A DNA stretch of 64,000 bases, taken from Epichloe hybrida. Lineage: Eukaryota; Ascomycota; Sordariomycetes; Hypocreales; Clavicipitaceae. The position numbers and the translations under genes are program-made. Where the stretch lies: the NCBI GenBank assembly GCA_019022495.1, contig JAFEKR010000003.1, positions 2,356,001-2,420,000 on the forward strand, in the 5' to 3' direction. The notes under the pieces were generated by a model. The model worked only from the letters and a program-made list of their open reading frames with translations. It was not told where the DNA came from and searched no databases. Below are positions 46,116-58,214 of this stretch, piece by piece. Every line of letters begins with the position of its first letter. Positions within the stretch are counted from its first letter, which is position 1.

Positions 46116-49100
46116 TCAGGTACCTCTGAATAAAAATTGCATATCCTCCGGAGTTAGACTCTCCATCGCCTTGTCGTCGGCATTGATGGTCGAATGAATC
46201 ATGTTTGCCTTCTTCTCTTGAATGAGCACCATGCGGCTTTCGACTGAGTCCTCGATGCATAGTCGCGTGATGGTGCAAGGCCGAGTCTGGCCAATGCGAT
46301 GACATCGGTCAGCAGATTGCCACTCTGCCGCGGGGTTCCACCATCTGCATGCACATTAATGAGTGAGATTTCACTGACAATTCTTCTAGGAATGAAGGAC
46401 TTACGGATCGACGATAAACACTCTCGAGGCCTCCGTCAGATTGAGGGCGACACCGCCTGCCTTGAGCGAGACCAGGAAGCATTCCACAGCTACGTTGTTC
46501 ATGAAGTGCTCAATGGAAGCCTGGCGTTGCGCCGGAGTCATGCTGCCATCGAGCATGACGGTCGTGATACCAGCTCGTCGGAGTCTCCACTCGATGAGCT
46601 GAAGCATGGTGGTAAACTGCGAAAAGATGATGGATTTGTGAGAAGCGTTATCTGAACGAAGCTTGTGCAAGTCATGGACAAGCAACTCAATTTTGGAGGA
46701 TGAGACCCAGTTGTCCATCTTGATTCGATTGATGATGGAGCTCTTCTTGACCAAGTTTTCATCCTGTTCAATCTCTGGTTGCTCCAGATCTATAGACAGT
46801 GCGATGTGGCAGGTCGGACAGTCAGGTGTATCCGTGGACCGAACATATCCAGAGACGCAAGCTCGGCAGAAGTCATGTTTGCATCGACTTCGAATCGTAT
46901 CCTCGGCCGGCTCATCACAGATACAGCATACCAGGATATTCTGCCCACCTTCGGCGTTCTTCTTCAGCAGCAGATCCGGATGATCTGCCACTTGACGCAT
47001 CTGCATGATGAGACCAAAAATGTTGGCGTAGTTGTTCAAAAGAACACCCTGGGCCACGTAGGTGTCAAATTTACGCTGTCCATTCGTCATGATGCTGTTG
47101 GCAAAGTCGTTCTCTTCTTCGCCAAAGAATTGTCTGTCAACGTGAACTTCTTTGACGGGCAACTCCATGGCGTTGGTGTGATCCCTCTTGAGGCGACGCA
47201 GCATAATTCTGTCCGTCATCAGTCGCAGCTTTCGGAATGCTTCGCGACCAGGCCCGAGATTGCCAAACTTCTGTATAGGATTCAAAAGCTCTTGGTTGAA
47301 GACCGACACATGCTGCATACCAGCATGTTTGCAGTGAGTACAGCGACTCGCTTCATTCATTGACCACTCGAGGGTGGAGCACGGACACTGCTTGCACAAG
47401 TACAGCGCAAATGGTCGGATGTTGAGAAATCTGATCAAGGAGAAGAGCTCTCCGATTCGGTTCTGCAAAGGCGTGCCTGACAGACACCAGCGGTAGTTCG
47501 TCTGCAAGGCAAAGCAAGCTTTGGCCGTCATTGTGCTTCGGGTTTTGATGCAGTGCGCTTCATCCAGGATAGCTCGATGGAAGTTGATGGAGTGGATAAC
47601 ACTCTTTTCTTTATGAATGCCATTTTTTCTTTTGAACCCCTTCTCCTGTTTTCGATACATGGACTCCAGGCTGTTATACGACATCATGATGACGTCGTAA
47701 GCCTTGAGTTCCTTGGCGGTGATGGTCTTCGCCTTTTGGTTCGTTCCGTGGAAAACGAACGTCTTGAGGGTGCCATCAGTGTATGACTTGATTTCAGACT
47801 GCCATTGCATCAACGCGACCGGGGGAACGAGAACGAGTGATGGTTTCTTGGCCGGATAGTCGGACATGATGAGAGAGACGGCTTGGATCGTCTTTCCGAG
47901 TCCCATCTCATCACCAAGCAAGCCGCCCTTCCATTCCATCTTTTCCATTTCTTTCATCCAAGCGAGACCTTCCAGCTGGAAGGGCTTCAGCTGCCGCGAG
48001 ATGGTTGTAGGTTGCGCGGCCATGCCGGCGTTGATGACTGGCATCTTCTCCATATCATCCCACATGGTGATGATTTCCGGGTGGTGGGTTTCGAGGCGGT
48101 CACGCTCCTTCTTAAGGCGCTTCTTGTTGCCTGATCTGTATGCTCGACGCTGCAACGCGATCCTGTTCAGGTCTGTTCCAGCTTCCTCAGCCTCACTAGA
48201 AGTCGAAGAGTCGACCCCAGTCGAAGAGTCGACACCGGTCGAAGAGTCCACACCAGTCGAAGAGTCCACACCAATCGGAAAGTCGGCATTAGTCGTCGGC
48301 ACGGAGGAAATCCATGACATTCCAGAAATGAGATCGGCGACTTCACCTTCTTCAATTTCGAGATCATCTTCCGAGTCCTCGATTACAGTCGCACGATGTC
48401 GGCCACGGCCACGGCCAGCCGCTTTTCCAGGCGCCTTGGGGTTTGAACGAGAATTAAGTCGTCTCTTGGCAGGAGCCTTCCCTTTGGGCGCTGTGGGTTT
48501 AGGCTGCGCAGGCTGTTTCCCCTTCTTCCTCTTGGAAAGCGGTTCATCATCTGGATACGAATCCTCATCTTCGTCTTTTTCAGCCGCATCATCAGAGTCA
48601 GCAATTAAAATTTTGTCTTCCGAGAAACCGGGTGCATCGGAGATTTCGCTTTCCAGCGCGGCTGCGGCTGCAAGCTCGGCGTCCATGTCAATAACTGATT
48701 GCGAATGATCTTCCGAATCAGGAATTATTCTACTCTTTTTGGCTGGTGGAGCCAGTTGAATGGACGAACGAGCTGAGGCTCTGCCTCGCTTGTTGGTGTT
48801 GCGAGTGGGAAGAAGAGACGGGAAGGCCTCTGCCCCCGCGGCTTGACGGTTCCTTTGGCGTGACATGTTATGGGGCAACTCCTCCTCCTCGTCTGCTCTC
48901 GCAAACTCTTCTTCTTGTAATCTGCGGGCAGTTTTGACATTTCTTCTCACATCAGACGAGAGATCACCGTCCTCCTCGTCCTCCGAGTCGAATATTTCAA
49001 ATAGTTTCTTCCCTTTAGCCGGGTTCAAAGAGTAGACGCTATTTCTCAGTGCTCGATCAGTATCGTCGAAGTTTTCAACATTTTCCCTAGTAGCCCTGCT

Positions 49101-49381
49101 AGGCAATCGAACTTCTAAAGAAGTCGTGGGCTGAAGAAACTTGGAGGAAGCTGAGCCTTTAAGGATGACTGGCGTGGCAACTTTGCTTGTCGCCGGCGTC
49201 GAGATTTCGCCGTCAGAGGAAAGGTCCAGTGGCGTCGATACGGACGAAACAGAAGGGTCGCTGATGGCTGAGGCCTTCCCATTGTATCTTGCGGTGGTCA
49301 TTTGTGGTGCTGGCGAAGACGCGGCAGAGCTCGCGTGACTGGCTAGAAGGGATGCGCGGCTTGGTCGTCCTCTGAGTCTTT

Positions 49382-49430
<49 letters not shown>

Positions 49431-49649
49431 GTTCTCAGAGACTACTATTTCATCTGCAACTGCGGTTTTAAAGAATGCAGATCTAGATCAGTCCGTCGAG
49501 GTTCACTCATATCTGTTGTCGTCGCTTAGACCACGCTCCTTCATTGAGCATATGCTTTGAGAGAGAGAGAGAGAAGACTCACCGGCGCTTTGCGACAGAG
49601 GTGGAGCACCAGCTTGTGCTTGTTGGAGAGAACGGCGGCCGCGAGGCAT
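46116..49649 (-). CDS. RAD16: DNA repair ATPase Rad16 (SNF2 family with RING)
   Basis: SNF2-type ATPase of the Rad7-Rad16 complex, needed for nucleotide excision repair of non-transcribed DNA; its RING also serves an E3 ligase with Rad7. Exons 49649-49583 ([14 protein letters not shown]...), 49453-46405, 46344-46116; 1114 aa. Intron 1 (129 bp) contains a GA repeat; intron 2 is 60 bp. Walker [10 protein letters not shown] lies near residues 533-541, DEAH near 652 and the C3HC4 RING ([21 protein letters not shown]) near 863-905, inserted between helicase lobes as in Rad16. The last exon supplies motif VI ([13 protein letters not shown]). Exon 2 opens with an in-frame (ACA)11 Thr run and a Pro run; a second simple repeat encodes GVDSST about four times (about 48201-48281). 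Very secure. Confidence 0.95.
48201..48281 (-). repeat. 18-bp in-frame minisatellite in RAD16
   Basis: About 4.5 copies of an 18-bp unit (plus strand GTCGAAGAGTCSACACCA-like) encoding GVDSST repeats in the disordered N-terminal part of Rad16. Confidence 0.85.
49383..49415 (-). repeat. (ACA)11 trinucleotide run in RAD16 exon 2
   Basis: Eleven ACA codons (plus strand TGT) give a Thr homopolymer, directly preceded by five CCA Pro codons. Likely polymorphic in length without changing frame. Confidence 0.85.
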
Positions 49650-50353
49650 GGTTGTAGGTAGCTTGACACCTGTTCTGAGGTTGGCGTGAGGCAGGATGGT
49701 GAGGCTATAGAGATGTGCATTGATAAAGGAGGGCAATCAATGAAAAACCTGGGCAATGGAGTTTCTGGAACGCAAGGGGCAAAAGTTGCCACTTCCTTCT
49801 CTCGTTCAGCCATCCGTGACTTTTCGCACCAGTTCACAGTGTCCAGAGAGTCCAGAGAGGCGTAGCGTAGCGTGGGGCGCCACCCAGTTGCCAACTGAAC
49901 ACGAAAGCACGTGCCAAGGAGCAGGAACCTTAAAGAGGCCGTCTTTCGCGTGAATCACGAATCACGCACTGTACGACTCATTCTACATGCCGCAATCCAT
50001 GACCAAGCCATGTGCAGCATTCACAGTGTGAACGGGCCGAGACAGGAGTCACAGCGCCAAACGCTGGACTGGTCCAAGGCGGGTGGGTCACAGTGAATGT
50101 CTGCCGCGATTCACACAGTAAAGTCGTCGTGTCGTTGAACGGAGCAAAACCACCACCAGACTCTCTGGCCTGGACGGTGCTGTCCATTGTCAGACCTGTG
50201 AATCGCGTCGGCGAACAGGAAGAACATAAGCACTTGAACAAATAGACTTGTTGGCTCTGTAGAGCAGGGTGCATGAAATCATGTAAGTTTCTCGCCTCTT
50301 CCTACTTCCTCCTCTCTCAAGGCTGGCCGCGTCTCCCAATTCATGAGCTCACA
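49650..50353. promoter_or_regulatory. Shared divergent promoter region of RAD16 and RAD7
   Basis: 704 bp between the two start codons. The motif TTCACA/TGTGAA recurs: 49833-49838, a perfect palindrome TTCACAGTGTGAA at 50020-50032, and an inverted pair CGCGATTCACA (50105-50115) and TGTGAATCGCG (50197-50207). A regulatory role is inferred. Confidence 0.5.
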
Positions 50354-52370
50354 ATGTGCGCCCACAGGGTTCGTCGGAGTCGAGCGCAGAATCAAGATGC
50401 AGCTGGCTCCCCAAGGCCGACCCGAAACATCACTGGACCGTAAGATGATTGATTCCCTTCCGCTCAGCATTGCACTTGACCTAACATGGCAATACCAGTC
50501 AGTCAGCCCTGACAGATTTCCTGGCTGTAAGTCTACAAACTCTTCCAGCTGCCAGTTGACCACCAGTTGAAGTCGTTGCTCACCGCCATAATAGTCACAC
50601 AATATATCAGCTCGTCGAATTCGCGATGATGCAGAGTTGCGGCGTATGCAAGCCAGCAACCGCGCTGGCACAAACGGACACACCTCGCCCGTTGAGGAAG
50701 CTGAAGCGGTTGTTGTTGAGTCCAGTGCTACTGCTGCTGCTGCTGCTGCTGCTGCTGGGGAACAGTCTTCTGGCCGTAATGTGACTGGTACCCAATCGTC
50801 CAAGAGGAAGAAGACGGAGCAGAAAACCATTGAGAAGATCAAAGCCAGCAAAGCCTTCAAAAGGCGCAAGAAGCACGTCGATGACTCAGATGACTCAGAT
50901 GAAGTTGCTCGCGCCATCTTCGAAGAACGTCATGCACCACTGCCTGGTCAGATGGAAAATTGCGCCATTTGCGACAAGAGATTTACTGTTACTCCTTACT
51001 CGGTCGCTGGGCCCGATGGCGGTCTCCTTTGCGCCCCGTGCGGTAGAGAGATCGCAAAAGAGCGTCAGGGAGCACAGCCCAACAAAAAGAAGCCGAGAAA
51101 GCAGACTGGCGGAGTAGGATCTCGCCGAAGCATTCAGAGTCGCATCCTTGACGGCGATGTCGGCACAAAGAGTTTGGCAACGCTGTGCGTGCAGACCTTG
51201 GCGAAAAACGTCGACATGGCGGAAAGCTTGGGTGACCTCCCGGAGCACCTCGTTGACAAGATTGCCCGCATCTTCTCCAAAAGGCGGCTTCTCCGCCCAG
51301 AAACATTACCGCTCTTCGCGCAGCCAACTACGGAAAGCATCAAGATATACGACGGCGCAAACCTGAGTGTTCAAGACTACATCAGCATATTCCAGGTCGC
51401 ACCCAACCTGCGTAGATTCAAAGCCCGATCAGCCATCCAGTTCAAAGATGAAGTCATGGACTATCTATTATCGCGTGACACTGCCCTGGAAAGCTTCTAC
51501 CTGCATGGGGCCAATCTTCTCAGTGAGGAGAAGTGGCACGAACTGTTCGAAAAGAAGGGCCAGTTCCTCAAGGGCGTTCAAGTATACTATACAGACAGAC
51601 ACTTTGGCGATGACACCCTTGATGTGATGGCGACTCACTGTCCCAACTTGTCGCGCTTGAAAATTGAAAACAATCAAAAACTGACGGAGAAGGGCGTGGA
51701 GTCTATTGGAAACCTGCCTGCCCTGGAACACCTTGGCTTGCAGCTGCATCATCCGTTGTCATCAGCGTCAATCACTTCAACTGTCTCCAAGATTGGCCCA
51801 AAACTCAAGACACTCTCACTCAAGATTGTGCCCGAGGCGGACGACGGCGTACTGCAAATGATGCACGAGTCTTGCCGGTCTTTGCAAAAGCTTCGCATTA
51901 CCGAGAGCGAGAAGATGACCGACCAAGGATTCGCCAGCCTGTTCAAGGACTGGGCAAATCCTCCCCTGCAGAAGGTGGACTTGCAGAAATGTCGGTACAT
52001 CGACGCCAGCCGTCCGCGCGCCAACGATGAAAATGTCGGTCTCTGTAGCGAGGGGTTCAAGGCACTCATGGCACACTCTGGGCAGAAGCTGGTGGATGTG
52101 AATGTCCATGCTTGTCGGCATATTTCTCAGCGGGCATTTGAGGAGGTCTTTGACGAGACGGCAGTGTACCCGGAGCTGAAGCGGCTGGAGATCAGCTTCT
52201 GCGAGGAGGTGACTGATTTCGTACTGGGGTCCATCTTCCGCGCGTGTCCCAAAATCAAGGAAGTCAACGTGTTTGGCTGCATGAAGGTGAAGGACGTGAG
52301 GGTTCCGAGGGGCACCATTCTTGTCGGTGTGCCCAACGCGCAGGGCATGATCACGGAGGGCATGGACTGA
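50354..52370 (+). CDS. RAD7: DNA repair protein Rad7 (leucine-rich repeat partner of Rad16)
   Basis: LRR subunit of the global-genome repair complex and of a Cullin E3 ligase with Rad16. Exons 50354-50439, 50499-50526 (28 nt), 50595-52370; 629 aa. The tiny exon encodes QSALTDFLA and exon 3 continues SHNISARRIRDDAELRR, a block I recall as conserved in fungal Rad7, which fixes both junctions (introns 59 and 68 bp). Next come a poly-Ala run (GCT repeat, about 50735-50756), a Lys-rich stretch, a zinc-binding CxxC pair (CAICDKRF, CAPCGRE) and C-terminal LRRs (LPALEHLGLQL, LKRLEISFCEEVTDF). The first exon (MCAHRVRRSR) is the least certain part. Head-to-head with RAD16. Confidence 0.93.
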
Positions 52371-52745
52371 GGTTCCGAGACGTGAGTATTATGTGTAGGT
52401 TTTCATTGTACCATTTCCCCCACGCAGCACCGGGCGTTTGGCGGTTGTCATGTTCATTTTCCCTGTTGGATCTTCTCTCACGTTGGCGAACACCGGAATG
52501 TGTTTTAATGAAAATGAAAATGAAAATTATTATTTTTTACTTTCAAGATGGAAGACTTTAAAATGCGAACGCTGATGATGCTGCAATATCGTGACCATGT
52601 GCTCGTGGCCTATACATGTACGCCTTTTGTCATGTGCGCTCAACCGTGTTGTCAACCATGATGATTGATTTTCGGAGTGGTTTTTTGCGTGTGTGGCAAG
52701 AGATGCTGGCTATGTTATATATACCTGGGCAGGTGAAAATAGGCG
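52371..52745. other. Convergent 3' spacer
   Basis: 375 bp between the RAD7 and lipase stops, AT-rich near 52500-52545 (AAAATGAAAATG repeat). No gene seen. Confidence 0.55.
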
Positions 52746-53947
52746 TCATTCAGCAGGCCCAGCGTCAAAACTCTTCTCTGTCTTGCTTTTCCCGACATAG
52801 TCCTGATCCTTCCGACTCCAGTCATCAAGACGCTGCTCCAACTCGTCATCGGAAACGTCGCCGTCGTCTCTCTTCCACACGAGCGACTGGCCCGCACACG
52901 CAGAGGTTTCTCCAAGGTAATGCAGGTGCGCGAGTATATCCAGGCCAAAGGTGCCGCCGTTGCACGCGATGCTCGCGATGCCCTTGCAGACCCTGAGCTG
53001 GCCGATGGGCCAGTCGTCATCCCGCGTGTTCCCGCCACCGGACAGCCAGTACTCGGGGGATATGTGGCGATATCCGACGAAGATGGGAGGCAGCCTCGGG
53101 ACAGGATCGTCACGGTGCGTGAGGCGCCACTGGCCACCGGGCTGGGCCGTCATCCAGTCGGCGAACCTGTCGTTGCCGACCCTCGGAGACCCGTAGGTGT
53201 AGACGTCGACGGCGTAGCCTCCTCGGCGTCGGAGATGGGCCGCGGCGAGGGTCGCCACGGCGCCGCCGAGGGAATGGCCCGTCGCGACGACGCGGAACCC
53301 GGGGTTCTGCTCGCGCGCCGTCCTGATGGCGAGCGCCGCCGCGTCCTCGATCTCGTCCCAGCTCCTGGCGAAGCCCGCGTGCACCTTGCAGTCGCGGGCA
53401 AAGTCGCACCCTTGCCAGGCGAAGATGATGTCCGTGATGAAGTTGCGGATGTTGCTGCTTCCGCGGACCGAGAGCACGATTTCCCTCCGGATTTCATCTA
53501 CTGCCACGTAGGCGCCTATGCCGGTATATCGGCCGCTATACAAAAGGGTGTTAAAGAATGCCAAGAGGAAACAAATCTGGTCAAGAGCAAGGGGCAACGT
53601 ACGCAAAGGATGCCACGACCCTAGGCTCGTTCAGCTGCACCAGGGGACAAGCATTCTTCCCGCACACAATGGTCCTGCCAGGGGCGGCGTCAAAGTTGCA
53701 GTACGCGGCCGCGGCGTGCTGAACGTAGTACTTCATGCTGGTGTAGTCCTGCTCGGATGCGCCGCCTGCTGCAACGTCGTGTACGCACCACCGTGTCAGA
53801 CGAGACGACCAAGATATACCATGTCATTGGCAAGTTCCCATGCAATAACTCACCTCTGTCGTCGAGGGCCGTGACATAGTCCTCGATGCTGCCGACGGGC
53901 GTAGCTGCTGCCAGACCGGCAAAGCCCAAAACAGACGTGAACAGCAT
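52746..53947 (-). CDS. Secreted class 3 lipase / feruloyl-esterase-like hydrolase
   Basis: Extracellular alpha/beta-hydrolase of the Rhizomucor-lipase family. Exons 53947-53854, 53768-53603, 53535-52746; introns 85 and 67 bp; 349 aa. Signal peptide MLFTSVLGFAGLAAATP. The mature part starts with the usual SEQDYTSMKYYVQHAAAAY, has paired Cys (NFDAAPGRTIVCGKNACPL), the nucleophile elbow GHSLGGA with Ser near residue 175, Asp near 229 (HRDDPVPRLPP) and His near 288 (AHLHYLG). A hydrophilic C-terminal tail of about 50 residues (KRDDGDVSDDELEQRL) is longer than in typical members. GC-rich codon use. The substrate (triglyceride or feruloyl ester) cannot be told. Confidence 0.93.
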
Positions 53948-55152
53948 GGGGCCTTGGGATATTCACAGCCGAAAGGGGGAAAGAAAAAAAAAAGTATATA
54001 CAAGAACAGAAAGAAAGCAACTCTTTGAAAACCCCAGGTTTGTGTAAACCAAAAACACCTTGCTCTGGACTCAATTTCATCCCGCGTCTCACATCTGCAC
54101 GGGCATCAAGAACACTTTATAGATAAGTCGCCGCGCGCTTCCCCCCCCCCCTTTCTCAAAGACTACCGTGCTTGCAGCAGGCCATGCCATGGGTCGTTTG
54201 TTCATGGCAATCGGCGGACACCAAATCTCTCGCTCTGTTTTGTTCGTCCTAGCCAAGGGGAAGCCTCACTCCTCTATGCAGCGTCGCGTCGAGGGAAGGG
54301 GGAGAACGGGTGGGGGGCGGCCACTGGATTTCGACTTGCGACGCACATCAGCCCTCCCCCATGACCACAACCCGGATCCCTCGACGCAAGGGCAAAAAAA
54401 AAAAAAAAAAAAAAAAAAATCCCGAGTCGTTGCTCTGTCGAGAAGGTCGGTGGCCGTCTTTTTCCAAGCCCCAATGTTGTGTGGCCTTCCTGGAGAGGCA
54501 TGGAGCGACATGACCGTGCGTGGGAAGTCGTGCAGCTCTTGGATCCGGACCAAGGCGCCCGAATAGGTCATTCTGCCCGCTGCCCGCTGCTCCCGTCCTC
54601 GGCGCCTTGTCATGTGCAAGCCTGCGTGCGTTTGTACGGTAGCATCGTCCGAATGCCAACGAGGATGCTGATGCGATGCGGGGGAAGGGGAAGAAGAAAA
54701 GTCGATGCCACGCATGCATGCATGCATGCATGATTTGTCCATCTCCGATCTTTGCCGGGCCTCCGCTGCACGGGACCACGGGACCACGGGAGCCGAGCCG
54801 TCGTGGGAAGAGGTTGACCGGAAGAGGGAAAGAGGGAGGGGAAAGGCGCCCCCCCCCGCCCCCCCTGGCAGTGGTCGCCGGCCGAGAGAGAATTGGGGGC
54901 CGAGATGGACTGGGCTGGGCCGAGGGGAAATGCGGAGTGGGTAGGGACAGTTTCTTTCTTGATCTTGATGGGAAGAAGCGGAGAATCCGTGAGGGGGGCA
55001 TGTGGCTGAGGAAGCTTTTTGTTCTTGTTAACGAGTTCTTCACCTACAGAATAGTGAAAACAGAAACAAGCTTGAATAGTCGGATGGGCTTTTCCAATGA
55101 ACGTCTGCTGCATTTATCCTGTGTCCAATTCATCTGTCCCTCGTGCACAAAT
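53948..55152. other. Intergenic: lipase promoter and permease 3' flank
   Basis: 1.2 kb. Contains an A tract of about 26 bp (54394-54419), a GCATGCATGCAT run (about 54713-54732) and C/G tracts (54139-54151, 54849-54866). The apparent long frames here (for example 54348-55043, -) run through the homopolymer and are not supportable. Confidence 0.5.
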
Positions 55153-56984
55153 TTATGCCTTCCATCTGAATCCAGGGTGTTTCCAATCCATCTCCTGAAT
55201 CTCCTGCATGCTCTTCCCCTCCAGCGCAGCCACCACATCCACCGCCTCCCTCCTCCTGTTATCCCTCTTGGCCCAGAAGTACGAGGCCGCGGCGATTAGA
55301 AACATGGTCGCTTGCGCCGCGAGATTCAGCCCATTCCCGATGTAATAGTTTGGCGAGTCCTTGGCCACAAAAGCCCACGTGGAAATCAACCCGCCGATAT
55401 TGCTCATCATGACATTTGTCGCAATGGCCGAGGACCTTGCGGTGTCAGAGACCACATTCGCCGCCACGTGGGAATTCGTCAAGGCACCATAGGTAAAGAT
55501 GCCCAGAAAAGGTAAAAAGGTGGCACCATAGCGCACGCCTGGGTTCGTCGTGGCGAGGAACATGGCGTATCCGACGACGGTGAGGGGCGCACAGAAGATC
55601 ATGAAGATGCTGCGGCGGTTCACGCGCCATGATACGTAGCTTGTTGCGGCGCAGGAAATGGCCCCGACGACGTAGGGCGGCACGGTGAGGAGCTGCTGAC
55701 TCGCAACGGTCCGATGGGGGAAGATGGTCTTGACGATGGTGGGGAGGAAGAAGGAGACGCCGTGGACGGTGATGCTGTCGAGCAGGAAGAGGACGGAGGT
55801 GGGGAGGACAACGGGGTTGACGATGCCGAGGCGCACCTTTTTCCAGCTGAACTGGTCGATGAGCTCGGTGACGGCGATGCGTTCGGACTTGAGGCGCCGT
55901 CTGGCGAATGCCTTTTCATTTGGGGAGAGCCAGAGAGCAGTCTCGGGACGGTCGGGAAGAGCGAAGAAGCAGACGATGCCGACGACAGAGGTTGCGATGC
56001 CTGATGATTAACCCCCAACCATTAAAACCTTGCTTCCCCATCTCTGTTCTCGAAACGACTAAAAGGGGAAACAAACATACCCTCGATGGCGAAGATCATT
56101 CTCCACGAATGCAAGCCCCCAAAACTATCAAGCTTCAGAATCGCAGACGCCAGCAGCCCACCGAATGCACCGGCCAAGGCAGCCGAAATGATGAACAGAG
56201 ACACCCGAAACGTCAACTCGCTCTGACGGTACCACCTCGACAGGAAAAAGACGAGCGAGGGCATCATGCCTGACTCAAAGATGCCGAGGAGGAAACGGAC
56301 GGCGCACAAGGCGGAGAAATTGGTGACAAAGGCGGTGCAGGTGGTCAGCATGCCGAAGCCGAGTGTCGTAGCGGGGATGAACCATCCTGGGCCAACGTAT
56401 TTGCAGAGCAAGTTGGAGGGGATTTCAAAGATGATGTAGGAGATGTAGAAGATGGAGAGGGCGACGTTGAATTCGGAGCCCTGGAGGTGAAGGTCTTTCT
56501 CGAGGCCGGCCAGTCTGGCGTTGCCTGAAATTTACAATTTTGGTAAGAAGGGGTTTCTCATCATGGCAGTATTGAGCGAGGGCCGGGATGACTTGGGATC
56601 CCTTGCTTCTTCTTTTCCGACGAGAAGTGACAGTTTCTTACCAATGTTGGAGCGGTCAATAAAGGCGAGGACTGCGAACCCGTCAGTGTTTAGGTTATTA
56701 GATGGCGTCCACAACGAGACGCATGCATGTCGCGTACTCACGATAAACCAAGCTGACGAGCGGAATCAGCCTAAGGTCCATCTTGAGACGGACCCTGGCT
56801 TCTTCTTGGGCATCGACGTGCACCAGCGACCGACCGTGGCTGTATGAAAAGATTAGCATCTCGAATTGATTCAAGAAATTGAGGCTGAGATACAAACGTA
56901 CGCATCCGTCGCCGAGTGCTCTGTCTTTTCATCCATGCTCAAGTCGCCCACTCCGACCACATTCGGCAAAGTTTGATTCGCCAT
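55153..56984 (-). CDS. MFS transporter, allantoate permease (Dal5) family
   Basis: Plasma-membrane anion:cation symporter of the major facilitator superfamily; relatives carry allantoate, nicotinate, pantothenate or similar acids. Exons 56984-56902, 56839-56742, 56671-56642 (30 nt), 56524-56081, 56000-55153; introns 62, 70, 117, 80 bp; 500 aa. The small exon encodes LAFIDRSNIG, the TM1 signature of this family; exon 4 holds NARLAGLEKDLHL.. and the motif-A-like loop, and RFLLGIFESGMMPSLVFFLS, also diagnostic. Twelve TMs are implied. The C-terminus DWKHPGFRWK is typical of Dal5-like permeases. Substrate unknown. Confidence 0.93.
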
Positions 56985-57733
56985 GCCACGATGTGAGTGA
57001 GGTGAAGGAAAGATTCAGCTCGCCATAAAGTGAGAGTGCGCAGCTGGCATCCGCGTCGGCAGCTGGCACTGGCAGCTGGCACTGGTAGCGGGCACTCGCA
57101 GCCAGGCAACGACCCATCGCGATATTTATAATAGACCCAATCGCGGCATAGGTTCTCTTCTGCCATTTGCAATTGCCGTCCCGCTCGGCTTATTAGGCAC
57201 GGCTATTGCCACCTCCAACGACTCCATCGTACCACGTGCGTATGTACAAGGCTCTGTCCGCCAAGAATGGGTATTGTTTTACGCTTACTCACTCCATTAT
57301 ATGTAATACTCCATATTTTGCTTGATCCTATAGTGTAAAATCACGCACATCCAGCCGATTATCGTATGTTTGCGCAACTAAACGTGCATCTTTCAATGTT
57401 AAATGCGCGGGTCACTGAATGCGCATATTACCGCATTTTTTTGTGGAAAGCACATATCGCGGAAGGCCTCACAACCCAGCGCAATAACGCAACGCAAAGC
57501 AACGCAATAAAGCTCTTTTAAACACCCTTGATTATGCCATTCCCTAAGATACAGCTATCTGTATGACCGCAGAAGATATTATTCACACTATTAGTACCTA
57601 GCAAGGAAGCAAGGGATTTGTGTAGTAGTTCAATCTCGTGGTTAGATGTTTGAGGCTGTCCTTCCGGATTGGGACTAACGTGATATTCGCGACATGCGCA
57701 TTTAGTGGACTGTAAATGCGAATTCGCCGTTAC

Positions 57734-57978
57734 ATCTCCTTGAGTGTGCAGCAGCTTGTGGGTCAGTGGGGCCCCCACAGCCCCCTTGCCACAAGCTTAT
57801 GTAGTGACTGCGTGGGTCCGCGAAAGCGTGGTGTAATGCTTTGTACAGGGAAAATTAGCAGTACATTTATTATTAGCCTATTTATACACAAGCGAATGTA
57901 CCTCTAATCCACTTCTATCTAATTGGATACAGACCCTAGCTAAGGTGACTCCACAAGCTGCTACACACTCAAGGAGAT
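57734..57978. mobile_element. Inverted-repeat element (MITE-like), 245 bp
   Basis: The left end ATCTCCTTGAGTGTGCAGCA runs on as GCTTGTGG (57734-57761); the right end CCACAAGCTGCTACACACTC runs on as AAGGAGAT (57951-57978). The two 28-bp arms are complementary with one mismatch. The interior is non-coding. I cannot see a convincing target-site duplication, so the superfamily is open; a non-mobile hairpin remains possible. Confidence 0.7.
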
Positions 57979-58189
57979 AGGCCTGATCTGTCAGAACGAC
58001 CCGCCCACACTTTTCTAGTGTGCCCGTTGCTAATGATTCTTCACACCCATGTCCAAAGTTAATTGCAATGCTAACATTTCCTAAGGCTTTAATAACAATA
58101 TTAAATTGTGTTATGTTGCGATAAATATACTAGCGTCATATCAAAATTAATAAATAAGGCTAGTAAAAGTAGCCCACGTGGCTTCGGGG

Positions 58190-58214
58190 TTTTTTTTTTT
58201 TTTTTTTTTTTTTT
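58190..58214. repeat. Poly(T) tract
   Basis: 25 consecutive T. It might mark the poly(A) end of an old minus-strand retro-insertion, but no element body was recognised. Confidence 0.8.

Noticed and set aside
52920..53624. 234-codon + strand frame antisense to the lipase gene
   Set aside because: A shadow of the GC-rich lipase coding sequence; the minus strand has the catalytic motifs.
54266..55043. Long frames running through the poly(A)/poly(T) tract
   Set aside because: They exist only because the homopolymer lacks stops (Lys or Phe runs); no conserved residues.
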